This document shows positions 8,501 through 18,747 of a stretch of DNA of 64,000 nt, one piece after another. The translations under genes were made by a program, and so were the position numbers. Each line of letters begins with the position of its first letter. Position 1 is the first letter of the stretch. The DNA comes from Pseudomonas sp. BSw22131 (GTDB lineage Bacteria > Pseudomonadota > Gammaproteobacteria > Pseudomonadales > Pseudomonadaceae), in NCBI RefSeq assembly GCF_026810445.1, contig NZ_CP113949.1, positions 4,216,001 to 4,280,000 on the forward strand, in the 5' to 3' direction. The notes under the pieces were generated by a model, which was not told where the DNA came from, did no database searches, and worked only from the letters and a program-made list of their open reading frames with translations.

Positions 8501-8522
8501 TCACACGCTCCCTGTTGAACCC

Positions 8523-8556
8523 AAAGCCCACTGCAATCGCAGTGGGCTTTGTTTTA
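8523..8556 (+). terminator. Rho-independent terminator / attenuating hairpin after braC
   Basis: A perfect 12-bp stem (AAAGCCCACTGC with GCAGTGGGCTTT) with a four-base loop and a following GTTTT tract lies 22 bp behind the braC stop. It probably limits read-through so that binding protein is made in excess over livHMGF, a usual arrangement for this operon. Confidence 0.85.
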
Positions 8557-8718
8557 AAGGCCCGGACACTGTTCACAAGACTGTCTCCCCCTGAACATCT
8601 TGAAACCGCACCAGTGAATCACTGGGCTCGTGCCGAACGCGGACGTAGATCACGACGCGCGAGCGGGAAAAAGACTTCACCAGTGGAACACCGAGAAGGT
8701 TTTTAGGAGCATGCGGCA

Positions 8719-9644
<926 letters not shown>

Positions 9645-9648
<4 letters not shown>

Positions 9649-10913
9649 CTCGCAATCTTAAATCAGCCTTTTTCAGTGCCTTGCTGGTGCTGGCGGTGGC
9701 GTACCCGATCCTGGGGCTGAAACTGGAAATCGTCGGGGTCAACCTGACCGTTCTGAACGCCAGCACCACTACCGTCATGATGATCTTCGGCTGTGCGTTG
9801 CTGATGTTCCTGCGCGTGCTGTTCGCCGAGCAAATCAGCGCCGCATGGCGTTCAGCGCCCAATCGCCCGCAGGTCCCGGCCAAAGCCAGTAACTTCCTGA
9901 CCTTGCCCTCGACACAGCGCTGGTTCGTGCTGGCGCTGGTGGTTGGCGCGTTTGTCTGGCCGTTTTTCGGTTCGCGCGGCGCGGTGGACATCGCCACCCT
10001 GATCCTGATCTACATCATGCTCGGCCTGGGCCTGAACATTGTGGTCGGGCTTGCCGGTCTGCTGGACCTGGGTTACGTGGGCTTCTACGCCGTCGGGGCC
10101 TACAGCTACGCCCTGCTCTCGCACTATTTCGGTCTGGGGTTCTGGATCTGCCTGCCGATTTCCGGGTTGATGGCGGCGTTATTCGGCTTTCTGCTCGGCT
10201 TCCCGGTGTTGCGTCTGCGTGGCGATTACCTGGCCATCGTGACGCTGGGCTTTGGTGAAATCATCCGCCTGCTGCTGCGTAACATGACCGACCTCACCGG
10301 CGGCCCGAACGGCATCAGCAACATCGAGAAGCCCACGCTGTTCGGTCTGAGCTTCGAGCGCAAAGCGGCCGAAGGCATGCAGACTTTCCACGAGTACTTT
10401 GGCCTGGCCTACAACTCGATCAACAAGGTGATCTTCCTCTACCTCGTTGCACTGTTGCTGGCACTGGCTGCCCTGTTCGTGATCAACCGCCTGCTGCGCA
10501 TGCCGATTGGCCGTGCATGGGAAGCACTGCGCGAAGACGAAATCGCCTGCCGCGCGCTGGGCTTGAATCCGACCATCATCAAACTTTCGGCCTTTACCCT
10601 CGGCGCTGCGTTTGCGGGTTTCGCGGGCAGCTTCTTTGCCGCACGTCAGGGCCTGATCACGCCGGAATCGTTCACCTTCCTTGAGTCGGCGATCATTCTG
10701 GCGATCGTGGTACTGGGCGGTATGGGCTCGCAACTGGGTGTGATTCTGGCCGCTATCGTCATGATCCTGCTGCCGGAAATGATGCGTGAGTTCAGCGAAT
10801 ACCGCATGTTGGGCTTCGGCGCCTTGATGGTGCTGATGATGATCTGGCGTCCTCAGGGCTTCCTGCCCATGCAGCGTCCCGTAATGAAACTCAAAGGGGA
10901 TCTGAGCCGATGA
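9645..10913 (+). CDS. livM: Branched-chain amino acid ABC transporter permease LivM
   Basis: This is a 422-residue permease with an N-terminal extension of about 90 residues holding two extra hydrophobic segments (the DUF3382-type region of long LivM proteins). The conserved core follows, with [40 protein letters not shown] and the ATPase-coupling loop [17 protein letters not shown]. It partners LivH. It overlaps the neighbouring genes by four bases on each side, so livH, livM and livG are translated in series. Confidence 0.95.
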
Positions 10914-11677
10914 GCCGTCCACTTCTGCAAGCTTCAGACTTGTGCATGCGCTTTGGCGGGCTGCTGGCCGTCAACGGCGTGGGCCTGACCGTTCACGAGA
11001 AACAGGTGGTGTCGATGATCGGCCCTAACGGCGCCGGCAAGACCACCGTCTTCAACTGCCTGACCGGTTTCTACAAGCCGACGTCGGGCACCATCCTGCT
11101 GGACGGTGAGCCTATTCAAGGCCTGGCCGGTCATGAAATCGCACGCAAGGGCGTGGTCCGTACTTTCCAGAACGTGCGCCTGTTCAAGGAAATGACGGCC
11201 GTCGAAAACCTGCTGGTCGCCCAGCATCGCCACCTCAATACCAACTTCCTGTCCGGCCTGTTCAAGACCCCGTCGTATCGCAAAAGCGAGCGCGAGGCCA
11301 TGGAGTACGCCGAGCACTGGCTGGAAGCGGTCGATCTGAAAGAGTTCGCCAACCGCCCTGCCGGTACGCTTGCCTATGGCCAGCAACGCCGTCTGGAAAT
11401 CGCCCGCTGCATGATGACGCGCCCACGCATCCTCATGCTCGACGAGCCGGCCGCAGGTCTGAACCCCAAGGAAACCGAAGACCTCAAGGCGCTGATCGGA
11501 TTGCTGCGTAACGAGCACAACGCGACCGTTTTGTTGATTGAGCACGACATGAAACTGGTGATGAGCATTTCCGACCACATCGTGGTGATCAATCAGGGCA
11601 CGCCGCTGGCTGACGGGACGCCCGAGCAGATTCGTGACAATCCTGAAGTGATCAAAGCCTACCTGGGGGAAGCGTAA
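10910..11677 (+). CDS. livG: Branched-chain amino acid ABC transporter ATP-binding protein LivG
   Basis: This is a 255-residue ABC ATPase. Walker A is GPNGAGKTT (near residue 38), the signature region is [14 protein letters not shown], Walker B is [13 protein letters not shown], and the switch histidine is in LLIEHDM. The extended insert between Walker A and the signature ([17 protein letters not shown]) is typical of LivG rather than LivF. It powers transport together with LivF. It starts inside the livM stop codon and is followed directly by livF with no gap. Confidence 0.95.
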   Translation: MSRPLLQASDLCMRFGGLLAVNGVGLTVHEKQVVSMIGPNGAGKTTVFNCLTGFYKPTSGTILLDGEPIQGLAGHEIARKGVVRTFQNVRLFKEMTAVENLLVAQHRHLNTNFLSGLFKTPSYRKSEREAMEYAEHWLEAVDLKEFANRPAGTLAYGQQRRLEIARCMMTRPRILMLDEPAAGLNPKETEDLKALIGLLRNEHNATVLLIEHDMKLVMSISDHIVVINQGTPLADGTPEQIRDNPEVIKAYLGEA

Positions 11678-12379
11678 ATGCTGCAGTTCGATAACGTTTC
11701 CACCTTTTACGGCAAGATCCAGGCCTTGCATGGCGTCAGTGTCGATGTGCGTCAGGGCGAGATCGTCACGCTGATCGGCGCCAACGGCGCGGGCAAGTCA
11801 ACGCTGTTGATGACCCTGTGCGGTTCGCCACGCGCCCACAGCGGCAGCATCCGCTACATGGGTGAAGAGCTGGTCGGCCTGGAGTCGTCGGTGATCATGC
11901 GCAAGAGCATTGCGGTGGTGCCGGAAGGCCGTCGCGTGTTCGCGCGTCTGACCGTCGAAGAAAACCTCGCGATGGGCGGATTTTTCACCGAAAAAGACGA
12001 TTATCAGGAGCAGATGGACAAGGTCTTGAATCTGTTCCCGCGCCTGAAAGAACGCTTCAACCAACGCGGTGGCACCATGTCCGGCGGCGAACAGCAAATG
12101 CTCGCCATCGGCCGTGCGCTGATGAGCAAGCCAAAACTGCTCCTGCTGGACGAGCCGTCGCTGGGTCTGGCGCCGATCATCATTCAGCAGATTTTCGAGA
12201 TCGTCGAACAACTGCGCCGCGACGGCGTGACGGTGTTTCTGGTCGAGCAGAACGCTAACCAGGCGCTGAAAATCGCTGATCGCGCGTACGTGCTGGAGAA
12301 CGGTCGGGTGGTGATGCAAGGCACCGGTGAAGAGCTGCTGGTGGACCCGAAAGTGCGGGATGCTTATTTGGGTGGATGA
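11678..12379 (+). CDS. livF: Branched-chain amino acid ABC transporter ATP-binding protein LivF
   Basis: This is a 233-residue ABC ATPase. Walker A is GANGAGKST, the signature is TMSGGEQQMLAIGRAL, Walker B is LLLLDEPSLGLAP, and the H-loop position is occupied by Q in FLVEQNANQAL, as is normal for LivF. It is the second nucleotide-binding subunit of the BCAA importer. Its ATG follows the livG stop immediately. No obvious T-tract terminator is visible; a REPIN begins 15 bp downstream and may serve as an mRNA-end structure. Confidence 0.95.
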   Translation: MLQFDNVSTFYGKIQALHGVSVDVRQGEIVTLIGANGAGKSTLLMTLCGSPRAHSGSIRYMGEELVGLESSVIMRKSIAVVPEGRRVFARLTVEENLAMGGFFTEKDDYQEQMDKVLNLFPRLKERFNQRGGTMSGGEQQMLAIGRALMSKPKLLLLDEPSLGLAPIIIQQIFEIVEQLRRDGVTVFLVEQNANQALKIADRAYVLENGRVVMQGTGEELLVDPKVRDAYLGG

Positions 12380-12393
12380 ATGCAGCGATGATC

Positions 12394-12483
12394 CTGTAGG
12401 AGCGCGCTTGCCCGCGATAGCGTTTTGTCAGTGACAAGAGTGTGTCAGACATACCGAAATCGCGGGCAAGCGCGCTCCTACAG
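12394..12483. repeat. REPIN (paired REP palindromes) between livF and the LysR gene
   Basis: Two 25-bp arms, CTGTAGGAGCGCGCTTGCCC plus GCGAT and its exact reverse complement, enclose 40 bp. This is the classic Pseudomonas REP doublet. Its right arm overlaps the last codon of the convergent LysR gene, supplying the TAG stop at 12478-12480. Confidence 0.9.
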
Positions 12484-13404
12484 AGTGTGTGCAGTCTGCA
12501 GATCGGCCAGCGCCGCACTGCTGCGCTCGAACCAGGTCGTCAGGTAGTCAGCCATGACTTGCGTACGCCTCGGCAATTGCCCTTCAAACGGGTGCACCAG
12601 GAACAGCGAAGAGATCGGTGTCTGGTAATCACGCAACAGCCAGTGCAAATCACCGTCGTTCAACGCCTCATGAATCATGTAGGAAGGCAGCCGCGCAACG
12701 CCTGCCCCCGCAAGCGCTGCCCGCTTTAGCAAACTGTAATGATTGCTGGCGAACGTCCCTTTGACGTGGACCCGCTGCAACTCATGGTTTTGATGGTAGA
12801 CCCAGGATTCCCGCCCACTGTAGTGGCTATTGAGCAGGCAGCGGTGGCTGCGCAAGTCTTCCGGCGCCTGAGGTGTACCGCACGACTCCAGATACGCCGT
12901 GCTGGCACAGGTCAGTTCTTGCATCGCCAATAGCGGCTTCGCCACCAGACGCTCGTCAATGCCGACGCTTGAACGTATGCCCAGATCAAAGCCATCTCGG
13001 CGCATGTCGCGGAAGTGATTGTTGAGGTCCAACTCAACCTGCAACTGCGGGTAGCTGTGCGCAAAATCCGTCAGCAACCCGCCAAAAAACGTCTCCCCCA
13101 GAGAAACCGGTACCGTCAGACGCACGGTGCCTGACAGGCTCTCGCTCAAGTACGCCATGGCGTCGCGCACCCGATCACGCTGCAGCAGCAATGCACGTGC
13201 TTCGGGCAGCAGAATCGCCCCCGCCGAGGTCAGGGTCATGCTGCGGGTCGTGCGATGCAGCAAGGTCACGCCGTAGCTTTTTTCAAGCTTGCTGATGCGT
13301 TTGGACAGCTGACTGGTGCTGGTGTCCAGCCACTGCGCGGCGAGGGTAAAACTGTTTGCCTCCACCAGCATCGCGAACGCTGCCAGATCATCCATTTCGC
13401 TCAT
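12478..13404 (-). CDS. LysR-family transcriptional regulator
   Basis: This is a 308-residue protein. Residues 1-60 form the winged helix-turn-helix (FAMLVEANSFTLAAQWLDTS, SQLSKRISKLEKSYGVTLL, HRTTRSMTLTSAG), followed by a linker helix and a periplasmic-binding-like effector domain (RLTVPVSLGETFFGGLL). It is of the CrgA/PecT-like type common in Pseudomonas. The ATG at 13404 is preceded by AAGGA; the 29-codon upstream extension has no ribosome site. It is divergent from an SDR-like gene 105 bp away, the usual arrangement for a LysR regulator and its target. The ligand is unknown. The stop codon lies within a REP arm. Confidence 0.88.
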   Translation of the reverse strand: MSEMDDLAAFAMLVEANSFTLAAQWLDTSTSQLSKRISKLEKSYGVTLLHRTTRSMTLTSAGAILLPEARALLLQRDRVRDAMAYLSESLSGTVRLTVPVSLGETFFGGLLTDFAHSYPQLQVELDLNNHFRDMRRDGFDLGIRSSVGIDERLVAKPLLAMQELTCASTAYLESCGTPQAPEDLRSHRCLLNSHYSGRESWVYHQNHELQRVHVKGTFASNHYSLLKRAALAGAGVARLPSYMIHEALNDGDLHWLLRDYQTPISSLFLVHPFEGQLPRRTQVMADYLTTWFERSSAALADLQTAHTL

Positions 13405-13509
13405 GATTGTTTCCTTATCGACAAACCAGGTTTGCCGTTTACCCCCTATATCCCGCAGGCAAACGCGCCTCAGACTGTCCCTCACATTCACACAGAGATG
13501 GACAGCATC

Positions 13510-14109
13510 ATGAAAATTCTATTGATCGGGGCCAGCGGAATCGTGGGTTCGGCAATCGAGAAAGAGCTAGCTCCACGCCATGAGATCGTTCGCGTTGGTC
13601 GCAACAGTGGCCAAGAACGGGTCGATATTAGTGATAGCCAGTCAATCCGCAAACTATTCGAACGAGCGGGTTCATTCGACGCGCTGATTTGCGCGGCCGG
13701 CAATGTCACCTTCGCGCCACTGGCCGACATGAGCGAAGACTCGTTCACCCTTGGGCTGCAAGACAAGCTGATGGGCCAGGTGAATTTGTTGCTGATCGGC
13801 CGTGAGTTTGCCAACGACGGCGCCTCGTTTACGTTCACCACTGGTGTGCTGAGCCGCGACCCGATTGCCGCAGGTGTATCGGCCAGTCTGGTGAACGGCG
13901 GCATTGATGCCTTTGTGCGTGCAGCAGCCCTGGAAATGCCGCGCGGCATGCGGGTCAATACGGTCAGTCCGACCGTGCTGGTGGAGGCCATGGACAGCTA
14001 TGCGCCGTACTTTAGAGGCTTCAAGCCGGTGCCGGCTGCGGATGTAGCGCTTGCGTACGCTAAAAGTGTCGAAGGGCTACAAACCGGACAGACTTATCAC
14101 GTCGGTTAA
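13510..14109 (+). CDS. Short SDR-like oxidoreductase lacking the usual Tyr-Lys catalytic pair
   Basis: This is a 199-residue Rossmann protein that starts MKILLIGASGIVGSAIEKEL, a clear nucleotide-binding GASGIVG loop. It continues with DALICAAGNVTFAPL (the N-A-A-G-like strand 4) and MRVNTVSPTVL, conserved in short-chain dehydrogenases. The catalytic YxxxK motif expected before the last helix is replaced by SLVNGGIDAFVRAAALEMPR, so the active site is altered. Similar short proteins are common beside LysR regulators in pseudomonads. GGA at 13500-13502 gives the better ribosome site for the ATG at 13510; an ATG at 13498 is the alternative. It is likely controlled by the divergent LysR. Confidence 0.8.
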   Translation: MKILLIGASGIVGSAIEKELAPRHEIVRVGRNSGQERVDISDSQSIRKLFERAGSFDALICAAGNVTFAPLADMSEDSFTLGLQDKLMGQVNLLLIGREFANDGASFTFTTGVLSRDPIAAGVSASLVNGGIDAFVRAAALEMPRGMRVNTVSPTVLVEAMDSYAPYFRGFKPVPAADVALAYAKSVEGLQTGQTYHVG

Positions 14110-14172
14110 TCGCCTCTTGTGATGAGCGAACAGGCTGAGTAACGTGGCGGCACCTGTCTGGAGACCCGTCCC

Positions 14173-14853
14173 ATGTTCGCTGCTCGTTCCGTTGTGATGT
14201 TCACTTTGCTACCGCTGTTTGCCGGGTGCCAGATGCTGGCGCCCAAGTCTGCCGACACCCCCGCTTCAACCGCCGGGATGATTCGTATGCAGGGCGAATT
14301 GACCGGGCAGAATGGCAAGCTGATGTTCCAACCGTGCGACGAACATCGCCTGTACGTGGTGCTGGACAAAGGCAACACCGGGATCTTGCAGGAGACGGCT
14401 TCGGTGGTCGACAAGAACGGTAAAGCGTTCGCCGACCTGCGTGGCAATTTCGTCGCGAGCAAGGCGGCGGGCAGCGAGGGAGAGCTGAGCCTGTATCAGT
14501 TCTATCGCGTCGAGCGCCCGAGCGACGCGTGCATGGACCCCAACTTCAAGCGCCTGACGATTCATGCCAGTGGCAACGGTCCCAAGTGGAACCTCAATGC
14601 CAGCGGCAAAGGCATGGTTCTGGAACGCCAGGGCAAAGAGCCGTTCGCCGTGCCGTACATGGAAGAGCAATTGCCTGATGGCCGCTTCAATCTGGTCACG
14701 GACGCCAACAACCAGCACGTAGAACTCTGGGTCGCCCCGCAGCGCTGCGTCGACACCGTCAACGGCTCGGTGCAGCACTTGACCGCGCAATTGCGCGTCA
14801 ATGGTCAGGTGCAACAGGGGTGTGCGTATTACGGTGGTGGCAGGAACGATTGA
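14173..14853 (+). CDS. Putative lipoprotein, COG3650-like
   Basis: This is a 226-residue protein with a lipoprotein signal: hydrophobic MFTLLPLFAGC, the cysteine at residue 19 being the lipidation site. The mature part has paired cysteines (QPCDEHR, DACMDP, QRCVD, QGCAYYG), and GMIRMQGELTG resembles the small periplasmic membrane-anchored proteins that bind or sense heat and metals (NlpE/META-like fold). No clear function. GGAG lies eight bases before the ATG. It is monocistronic and followed by a REPIN. Confidence 0.7.
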   Translation: MFAARSVVMFTLLPLFAGCQMLAPKSADTPASTAGMIRMQGELTGQNGKLMFQPCDEHRLYVVLDKGNTGILQETASVVDKNGKAFADLRGNFVASKAAGSEGELSLYQFYRVERPSDACMDPNFKRLTIHASGNGPKWNLNASGKGMVLERQGKEPFAVPYMEEQLPDGRFNLVTDANNQHVELWVAPQRCVDTVNGSVQHLTAQLRVNGQVQQGCAYYGGGRND

Positions 14854-14863
14854 TCGCGGAAAA

Positions 14864-14957
14864 TCTGTAGGAGCGAATTCATTCGCGAAAGAATAACTCA
14901 GGCGCTGGATTTTTATCGTCTGTGCTGACGACTCGCGAATGAATTCGCTCCTACAGA
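14864..14957. repeat. REPIN between the lipoprotein gene and the FAD dehydrogenase
   Basis: Two perfectly complementary 25-bp arms, TCTGTAGGAGCGAATTCATT plus CGCGA and its inverse, enclose 44 bp. The arm sequence differs from the REPIN at 12394 in the stem (GAATTCATTCG versus CGCGCTTGCCCG), so two REP subfamilies are present. Confidence 0.9.
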
Positions 14958-15044
14958 ACCGCTTGCCGCCTCAATTGGGCTTATAATCGCCGGTTCTTGT
15001 AGCGCTGCCGGGCCGAACCTGCGGCCTGGAAACTGGACCTTTCA

Positions 15045-16658
15045 ATGTTACGAATCACCGAACTCAAACTTCCCCTGGACCACGCAGACGATGCGATGCG
15101 CCCTGCGCTCCTGCAACGCCTGGGGATCGACAGCGATGACCTGATCGACTTCACGCTGTTCAAGCGCAGTTACGACGCGCGCAAAAAATCTTCCGAGCTG
15201 CAATTCATCTACACCGTTGACCTGGAAGTCCGCGATGAGGCTGCACTCCTGGCGCGCCTGTCCAATGACCGCCACGTGAACCCGTCCCCGGACGTGAGCT
15301 ACAAAATCGTCGGCCACGCGCCGGCCGATCTCGCCGAGCGTCCGGTTGTCGTAGGGTTCGGCCCTTGCGGCATTTTCGCGGGTTTGCTGCTGGCCCAGAT
15401 GGGTTTCAAGCCCATCATCCTCGAACGCGGCACCGAAGTGCGTCAGCGCACCAAAGACACCTGGGGCCTGTGGCGCAAAAACGTGCTCAAGCCTGAATCC
15501 AACGTTCAGTTCGGCGAAGGTGGCGCGGGCACGTTCTCCGACGGAAAGCTCTACAGCCAGATCAAGGATTCGAAATTCCACGGCCGCAAAGTCCTTCACG
15601 AGTTCGTCAAAGCAGGCGCACCGCAAGAGATTCTCTATGTCAGCAAGCCGCACATCGGCACCTTCCGCCTGACAGGCGTCGTGGAGAACATGCGCGAACA
15701 AATCATCGCCCTCGGCGGCGAGGTCCGTTTTCAACAGCGTGTGACTGACGTACTCATCGAAGACGGCCAGTTGCGAGGGATCGAACTGGATGGCGGTGAA
15801 CGCATCGAGTCGCGCCACGTGATCCTTGCGCTGGGCCATAGCGCGCGCGACACCTTCCGCATGCTCCACAGCCGGGGTGTCTACATGGAGGCCAAGCCGT
15901 TCTCCGTGGGGTTTCGCATCGAGCACCCACAGGGTTTGATTGACCGTGCACGCCTGGGCAAATACGCGGGTCACCCGAAGCTGGGTGCAGCGGATTACAA
16001 ACTGGTGCACCACGCCAAAAACGGTCGTTCGGTCTACAGCTTCTGCATGTGCCCTGGCGGCACCGTAGTTGCGGCCACCTCCGAGCCCAACCGCGTCGTG
16101 ACCAACGGCATGAGCCAATACTCGCGTAACGAGCGCAACGCCAACTCCGGAATCGTGGTGGGCATCACGCCGGACGAAGACTACCCGGGTAGCCCGCTGG
16201 CAGGCATCGAATTGCAGGAGCGGCTGGAGTCACACGCGTACGTGATGGGCGGCGAAAACTACGAAGCGCCTGCGCAGTTGGTAGGCGATTTCATTGCCGG
16301 TAAGGCATCGAGCGAGCTGGGCAGCGTTGAGCCGTCCTATAAGCCCGGCGTCAAACTGGTCGATCTGGCCGATGCCCTGCCCGCCTACGCCATCGAAGCC
16401 ATCCGCGAGGCGCTTCCGGCGTTCGACAAGCAGATCAAAGGCTTCGCGCAGCACGACGCTGTGTTGACCGGCATCGAGACCCGCACCTCATCGCCACTGC
16501 GCATGACGCGTGGAGACGATATGCAAAGCCTGAACGTCAAAGGCCTGTTCCCGGCCGGTGAAGGTGCAGGTTACGCTGGCGGCATCCTGTCAGCAGGCGT
16601 GGACGGCATCCGCATTGCCGAAGCATTGGCCAAAAGCATGTTGGGAATTGCGCACTAA
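15045..16658 (+). CDS. NAD(P)/FAD-dependent oxidoreductase, COG2509 type
   Basis: This is a 537-residue flavoprotein. An N-terminal domain of about 95 residues (FKRSYDARKKSSELQFIYTV, with an RNA-binding-like fold in this family) precedes an FAD Rossmann domain: VVVGFGPCGIFAGLLLAQMG near residue 100, then ERGTEVRQR. The core reads FGEGGAGTFSDGKLYSQIKD, and the C-terminal FAD-contacting stretch is GLFPAGEGAGYAGGI. It fits the uncharacterised COG2509 dehydrogenases. The substrate is unknown. The ATG at 15045 is the first plausible start and the ribosome site is weak. It is monocistronic, between a REPIN and nhaA. Confidence 0.88.
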   Translation: MLRITELKLPLDHADDAMRPALLQRLGIDSDDLIDFTLFKRSYDARKKSSELQFIYTVDLEVRDEAALLARLSNDRHVNPSPDVSYKIVGHAPADLAERPVVVGFGPCGIFAGLLLAQMGFKPIILERGTEVRQRTKDTWGLWRKNVLKPESNVQFGEGGAGTFSDGKLYSQIKDSKFHGRKVLHEFVKAGAPQEILYVSKPHIGTFRLTGVVENMREQIIALGGEVRFQQRVTDVLIEDGQLRGIELDGGERIESRHVILALGHSARDTFRMLHSRGVYMEAKPFSVGFRIEHPQGLIDRARLGKYAGHPKLGAADYKLVHHAKNGRSVYSFCMCPGGTVVAATSEPNRVVTNGMSQYSRNERNANSGIVVGITPDEDYPGSPLAGIELQERLESHAYVMGGENYEAPAQLVGDFIAGKASSELGSVEPSYKPGVKLVDLADALPAYAIEAIREALPAFDKQIKGFAQHDAVLTGIETRTSSPLRMTRGDDMQSLNVKGLFPAGEGAGYAGGILSAGVDGIRIAEALAKSMLGIAH

Positions 16659-16832
16659 GCAGCTCGGCCCCAGTTCGCGGGGCCTTGACATAAATTGTCA
16701 CCAAATAACGCAAATCTTGTATACATACCAACGCTCATTTTTTATAACAAAAACGAATATAACTTTTGTTTTAAGAAATAAGAACACGGGTTAGGGTGTC
16801 GCTCCCTTCGCGCAGAGACATGGAGAGCGCCC

Positions 16833-18020
16833 TTGCCCGTTCGCAATACATTCAAGAATTTCTTTCAGCTGGAAGCCGCTGGTGGCCTGCTCCTGATTGC
16901 CGCCGCCGCGCTTGCGCTGATCATCAATAACTCGCCGCTTTCCTGGCTTTACACTGGCCTTCTCGACGTCCCTGTGGTCGCCCAGGTGGGCGCATTGGCC
17001 ATCGCAAAACCCCTGCTGCTGTGGATCAACGATGGCCTGATGGCGCTGTTTTTTCTGTTGATCGGTCTGGAGGTCAAACGCGAGGTTGTGCAAGGCCATC
17101 TGTCCCGGTTGTCGCAGATCGTGTTGCCGGGTGCTGCGGCTGTCGGTGGCATGGTCGTCCCGGCACTGATTTTCTGGGCTCTGAACAAGGAAAGCCCCGC
17201 CGCCATGAACGGCTGGGCCATTCCCATGGCAACCGACATTGCCTTTGCCCTCGGGGTGCTGGCGTTGCTCGGCAAACGCGTGCCGGTCTCGCTCAAGCTG
17301 TTCCTGATGACCCTGGCCATCATTGATGACCTGGGCGCCATCATCGTCATCGCGCTGTTCTACTCGGGCGAACTGTCTACGCTGTCACTTGGGTTAGCGG
17401 CGGCGTCCATCGTCACGCTCATTGCCATGAACCGCCTGGGCGTGGTCAAGCTGACGCCGTACCTGGTGGTCGGCGCGCTGCTGTGGGTCTGCGTACTGAA
17501 AAGCGGGGTTCACGCCACACTGGCTGGCGTAGTACTGGCGTTCTGCATTCCGCTGAAGGTCAAACGCGATGCGTCTTCACCATTGCTGCGTCTTGAACAC
17601 GGACTGCACCCCTGGGTCGCCTACGGCATTCTTCCGCTTTTCGCGTTCGCTAACGCCGGGGTTCCGCTGGCAGGCGTCACACTCGAAAGCTTCACGCATC
17701 ACGTGCCCATGGGCATCGCGGCGGGCCTGCTGCTGGGCAAGATGATCGGCGTCTATGGCCTGACCTGGCTGGCGGTGAAGACCGGCATTGCCGCATTGCC
17801 AGCCGGAGCAAATTGGGGACAGGTGCTGGGGGTGTCGATCCTGTGTGGCATCGGTTTCACCATGAGCCTGTTCGTCGGATCCCTCGCTTACGTGCCGGGC
17901 CAAAGCGAGTTTGCCGGGATGGACAGAATGGGCATCCTGACCGGATCGATACTGGCGGCCTTCATCGGCTACGCGATAACAGCAATGGCCAGCGGCAACC
18001 AAGCCGCCGTCATCCGCTAG
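16833..18020 (+). CDS. nhaA: Na+/H+ antiporter NhaA (TTG start)
   Basis: This is a 395-residue membrane protein with the NhaA landmarks: [16 protein letters not shown] at the start, [20 protein letters not shown] and [10 protein letters not shown], the ion-binding aspartate in [12 protein letters not shown], and the adjacent Asp pair in [19 protein letters not shown]. The ending [16 protein letters not shown] is also conserved. It exchanges two H+ inward for one Na+ outward and serves pH and sodium homeostasis. The start is a TTG preceded by GGAG at 16821-16824; the nearby ATG at 16820 is out of frame. A strong terminator follows. Confidence 0.95.
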   Translation: MPVRNTFKNFFQLEAAGGLLLIAAAALALIINNSPLSWLYTGLLDVPVVAQVGALAIAKPLLLWINDGLMALFFLLIGLEVKREVVQGHLSRLSQIVLPGAAAVGGMVVPALIFWALNKESPAAMNGWAIPMATDIAFALGVLALLGKRVPVSLKLFLMTLAIIDDLGAIIVIALFYSGELSTLSLGLAAASIVTLIAMNRLGVVKLTPYLVVGALLWVCVLKSGVHATLAGVVLAFCIPLKVKRDASSPLLRLEHGLHPWVAYGILPLFAFANAGVPLAGVTLESFTHHVPMGIAAGLLLGKMIGVYGLTWLAVKTGIAALPAGANWGQVLGVSILCGIGFTMSLFVGSLAYVPGQSEFAGMDRMGILTGSILAAFIGYAITAMASGNQAAVIR

Positions 18021-18033
18021 CCTCACGCGTGAC

Positions 18034-18067
18034 AAAAAACGCCCCGAAATATCGGGGCGTTTTTTTG
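18034..18067 (+). terminator. Rho-independent terminator of nhaA
   Basis: The stem AACGCCCCGA / TCGGGGCGTT with a four-base loop is followed by seven T residues. The A-run on the left also gives it a usable U-tract in the minus direction, so it may serve slyB from the other side too. Confidence 0.9.
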
Positions 18068-18107
18068 TAACAGCGTTTTACATCTTCGCTTAAAACAGCT
18101 TTCAGAC

Positions 18108-18572
18108 TCAGTGCGAAACGCGGCTGGTGCCATTGACAGTCATGATGCGAACGCGCTCGCCAACACGGAAAATCTCGTTTTCCTGAACTTCCTGAACGTA
18201 GGCGCGCATGGTGCCGTCGTCTTCACGAACAGTGATTTCGACGCCTTGGGCACGGGTCAGGCCTTCTTCGGTCATGGAACCCAGCAGACCACCGGCTACC
18301 GCGCCGATCACTGCGGTCACGATGCTGCCGCGACCACCACCGATGGCGCTACCGCCTAAACCACCCACAATCGCACCGGCACCGGCGCCGATTGGGGTTT
18401 TGGTGCCTTCAATCTTCACGGGACGCAGGGATTCGACGGTACCCAAACGCACGGTCTGCACTGTCCGGGCTTCATCACGGGAATAAGAATCGCCGGTCAG
18501 ACTTGAAGTACAGCCGCCCAGTGTCAGCGCCATGGCGGTGAACGAAGCAACCAACAGAACAGACTTACGCAT
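18108..18572 (-). CDS. slyB: Outer-membrane lipoprotein SlyB / PcpY-like (glycine zipper)
   Basis: This is a 154-residue lipoprotein. The signal MRKSVLLVASFTAMALTLGG ends at a lipidation Cys (GGC). A glycine-zipper 2TM segment follows (GAGAGAIVGGLGGSAIGGG, then IGAVAGGLLGS), and then a soluble beta-rich tail (VEITVREDDGTMRAYVQEVQ). This is the SlyB family of PhoPQ-linked outer-membrane lipoproteins that stabilise the envelope. The ATG at 18572 is preceded by CTGGAG; the 16-codon extension upstream is rejected because it would destroy the signal peptide. Confidence 0.88.
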   Translation of the reverse strand: MRKSVLLVASFTAMALTLGGCTSSLTGDSYSRDEARTVQTVRLGTVESLRPVKIEGTKTPIGAGAGAIVGGLGGSAIGGGRGSIVTAVIGAVAGGLLGSMTEEGLTRAQGVEITVREDDGTMRAYVQEVQENEIFRVGERVRIMTVNGTSRVSH

Positions 18573-18747
18573 AAAGGTATCTCCAGAGGAACAGGTGGCC
18601 ATTAAACTCCGCGACGCCAACCGATGTCACGGCCCTGTGCCGATAATTTACGTTCATTCAGGCGCGATACAGATACGCCAGCGTCTAGGATTATGGACGA
18701 CCGCAGGGTGATTTGATTCAAAGAAAATCATGAGGCGCGAACGACTT

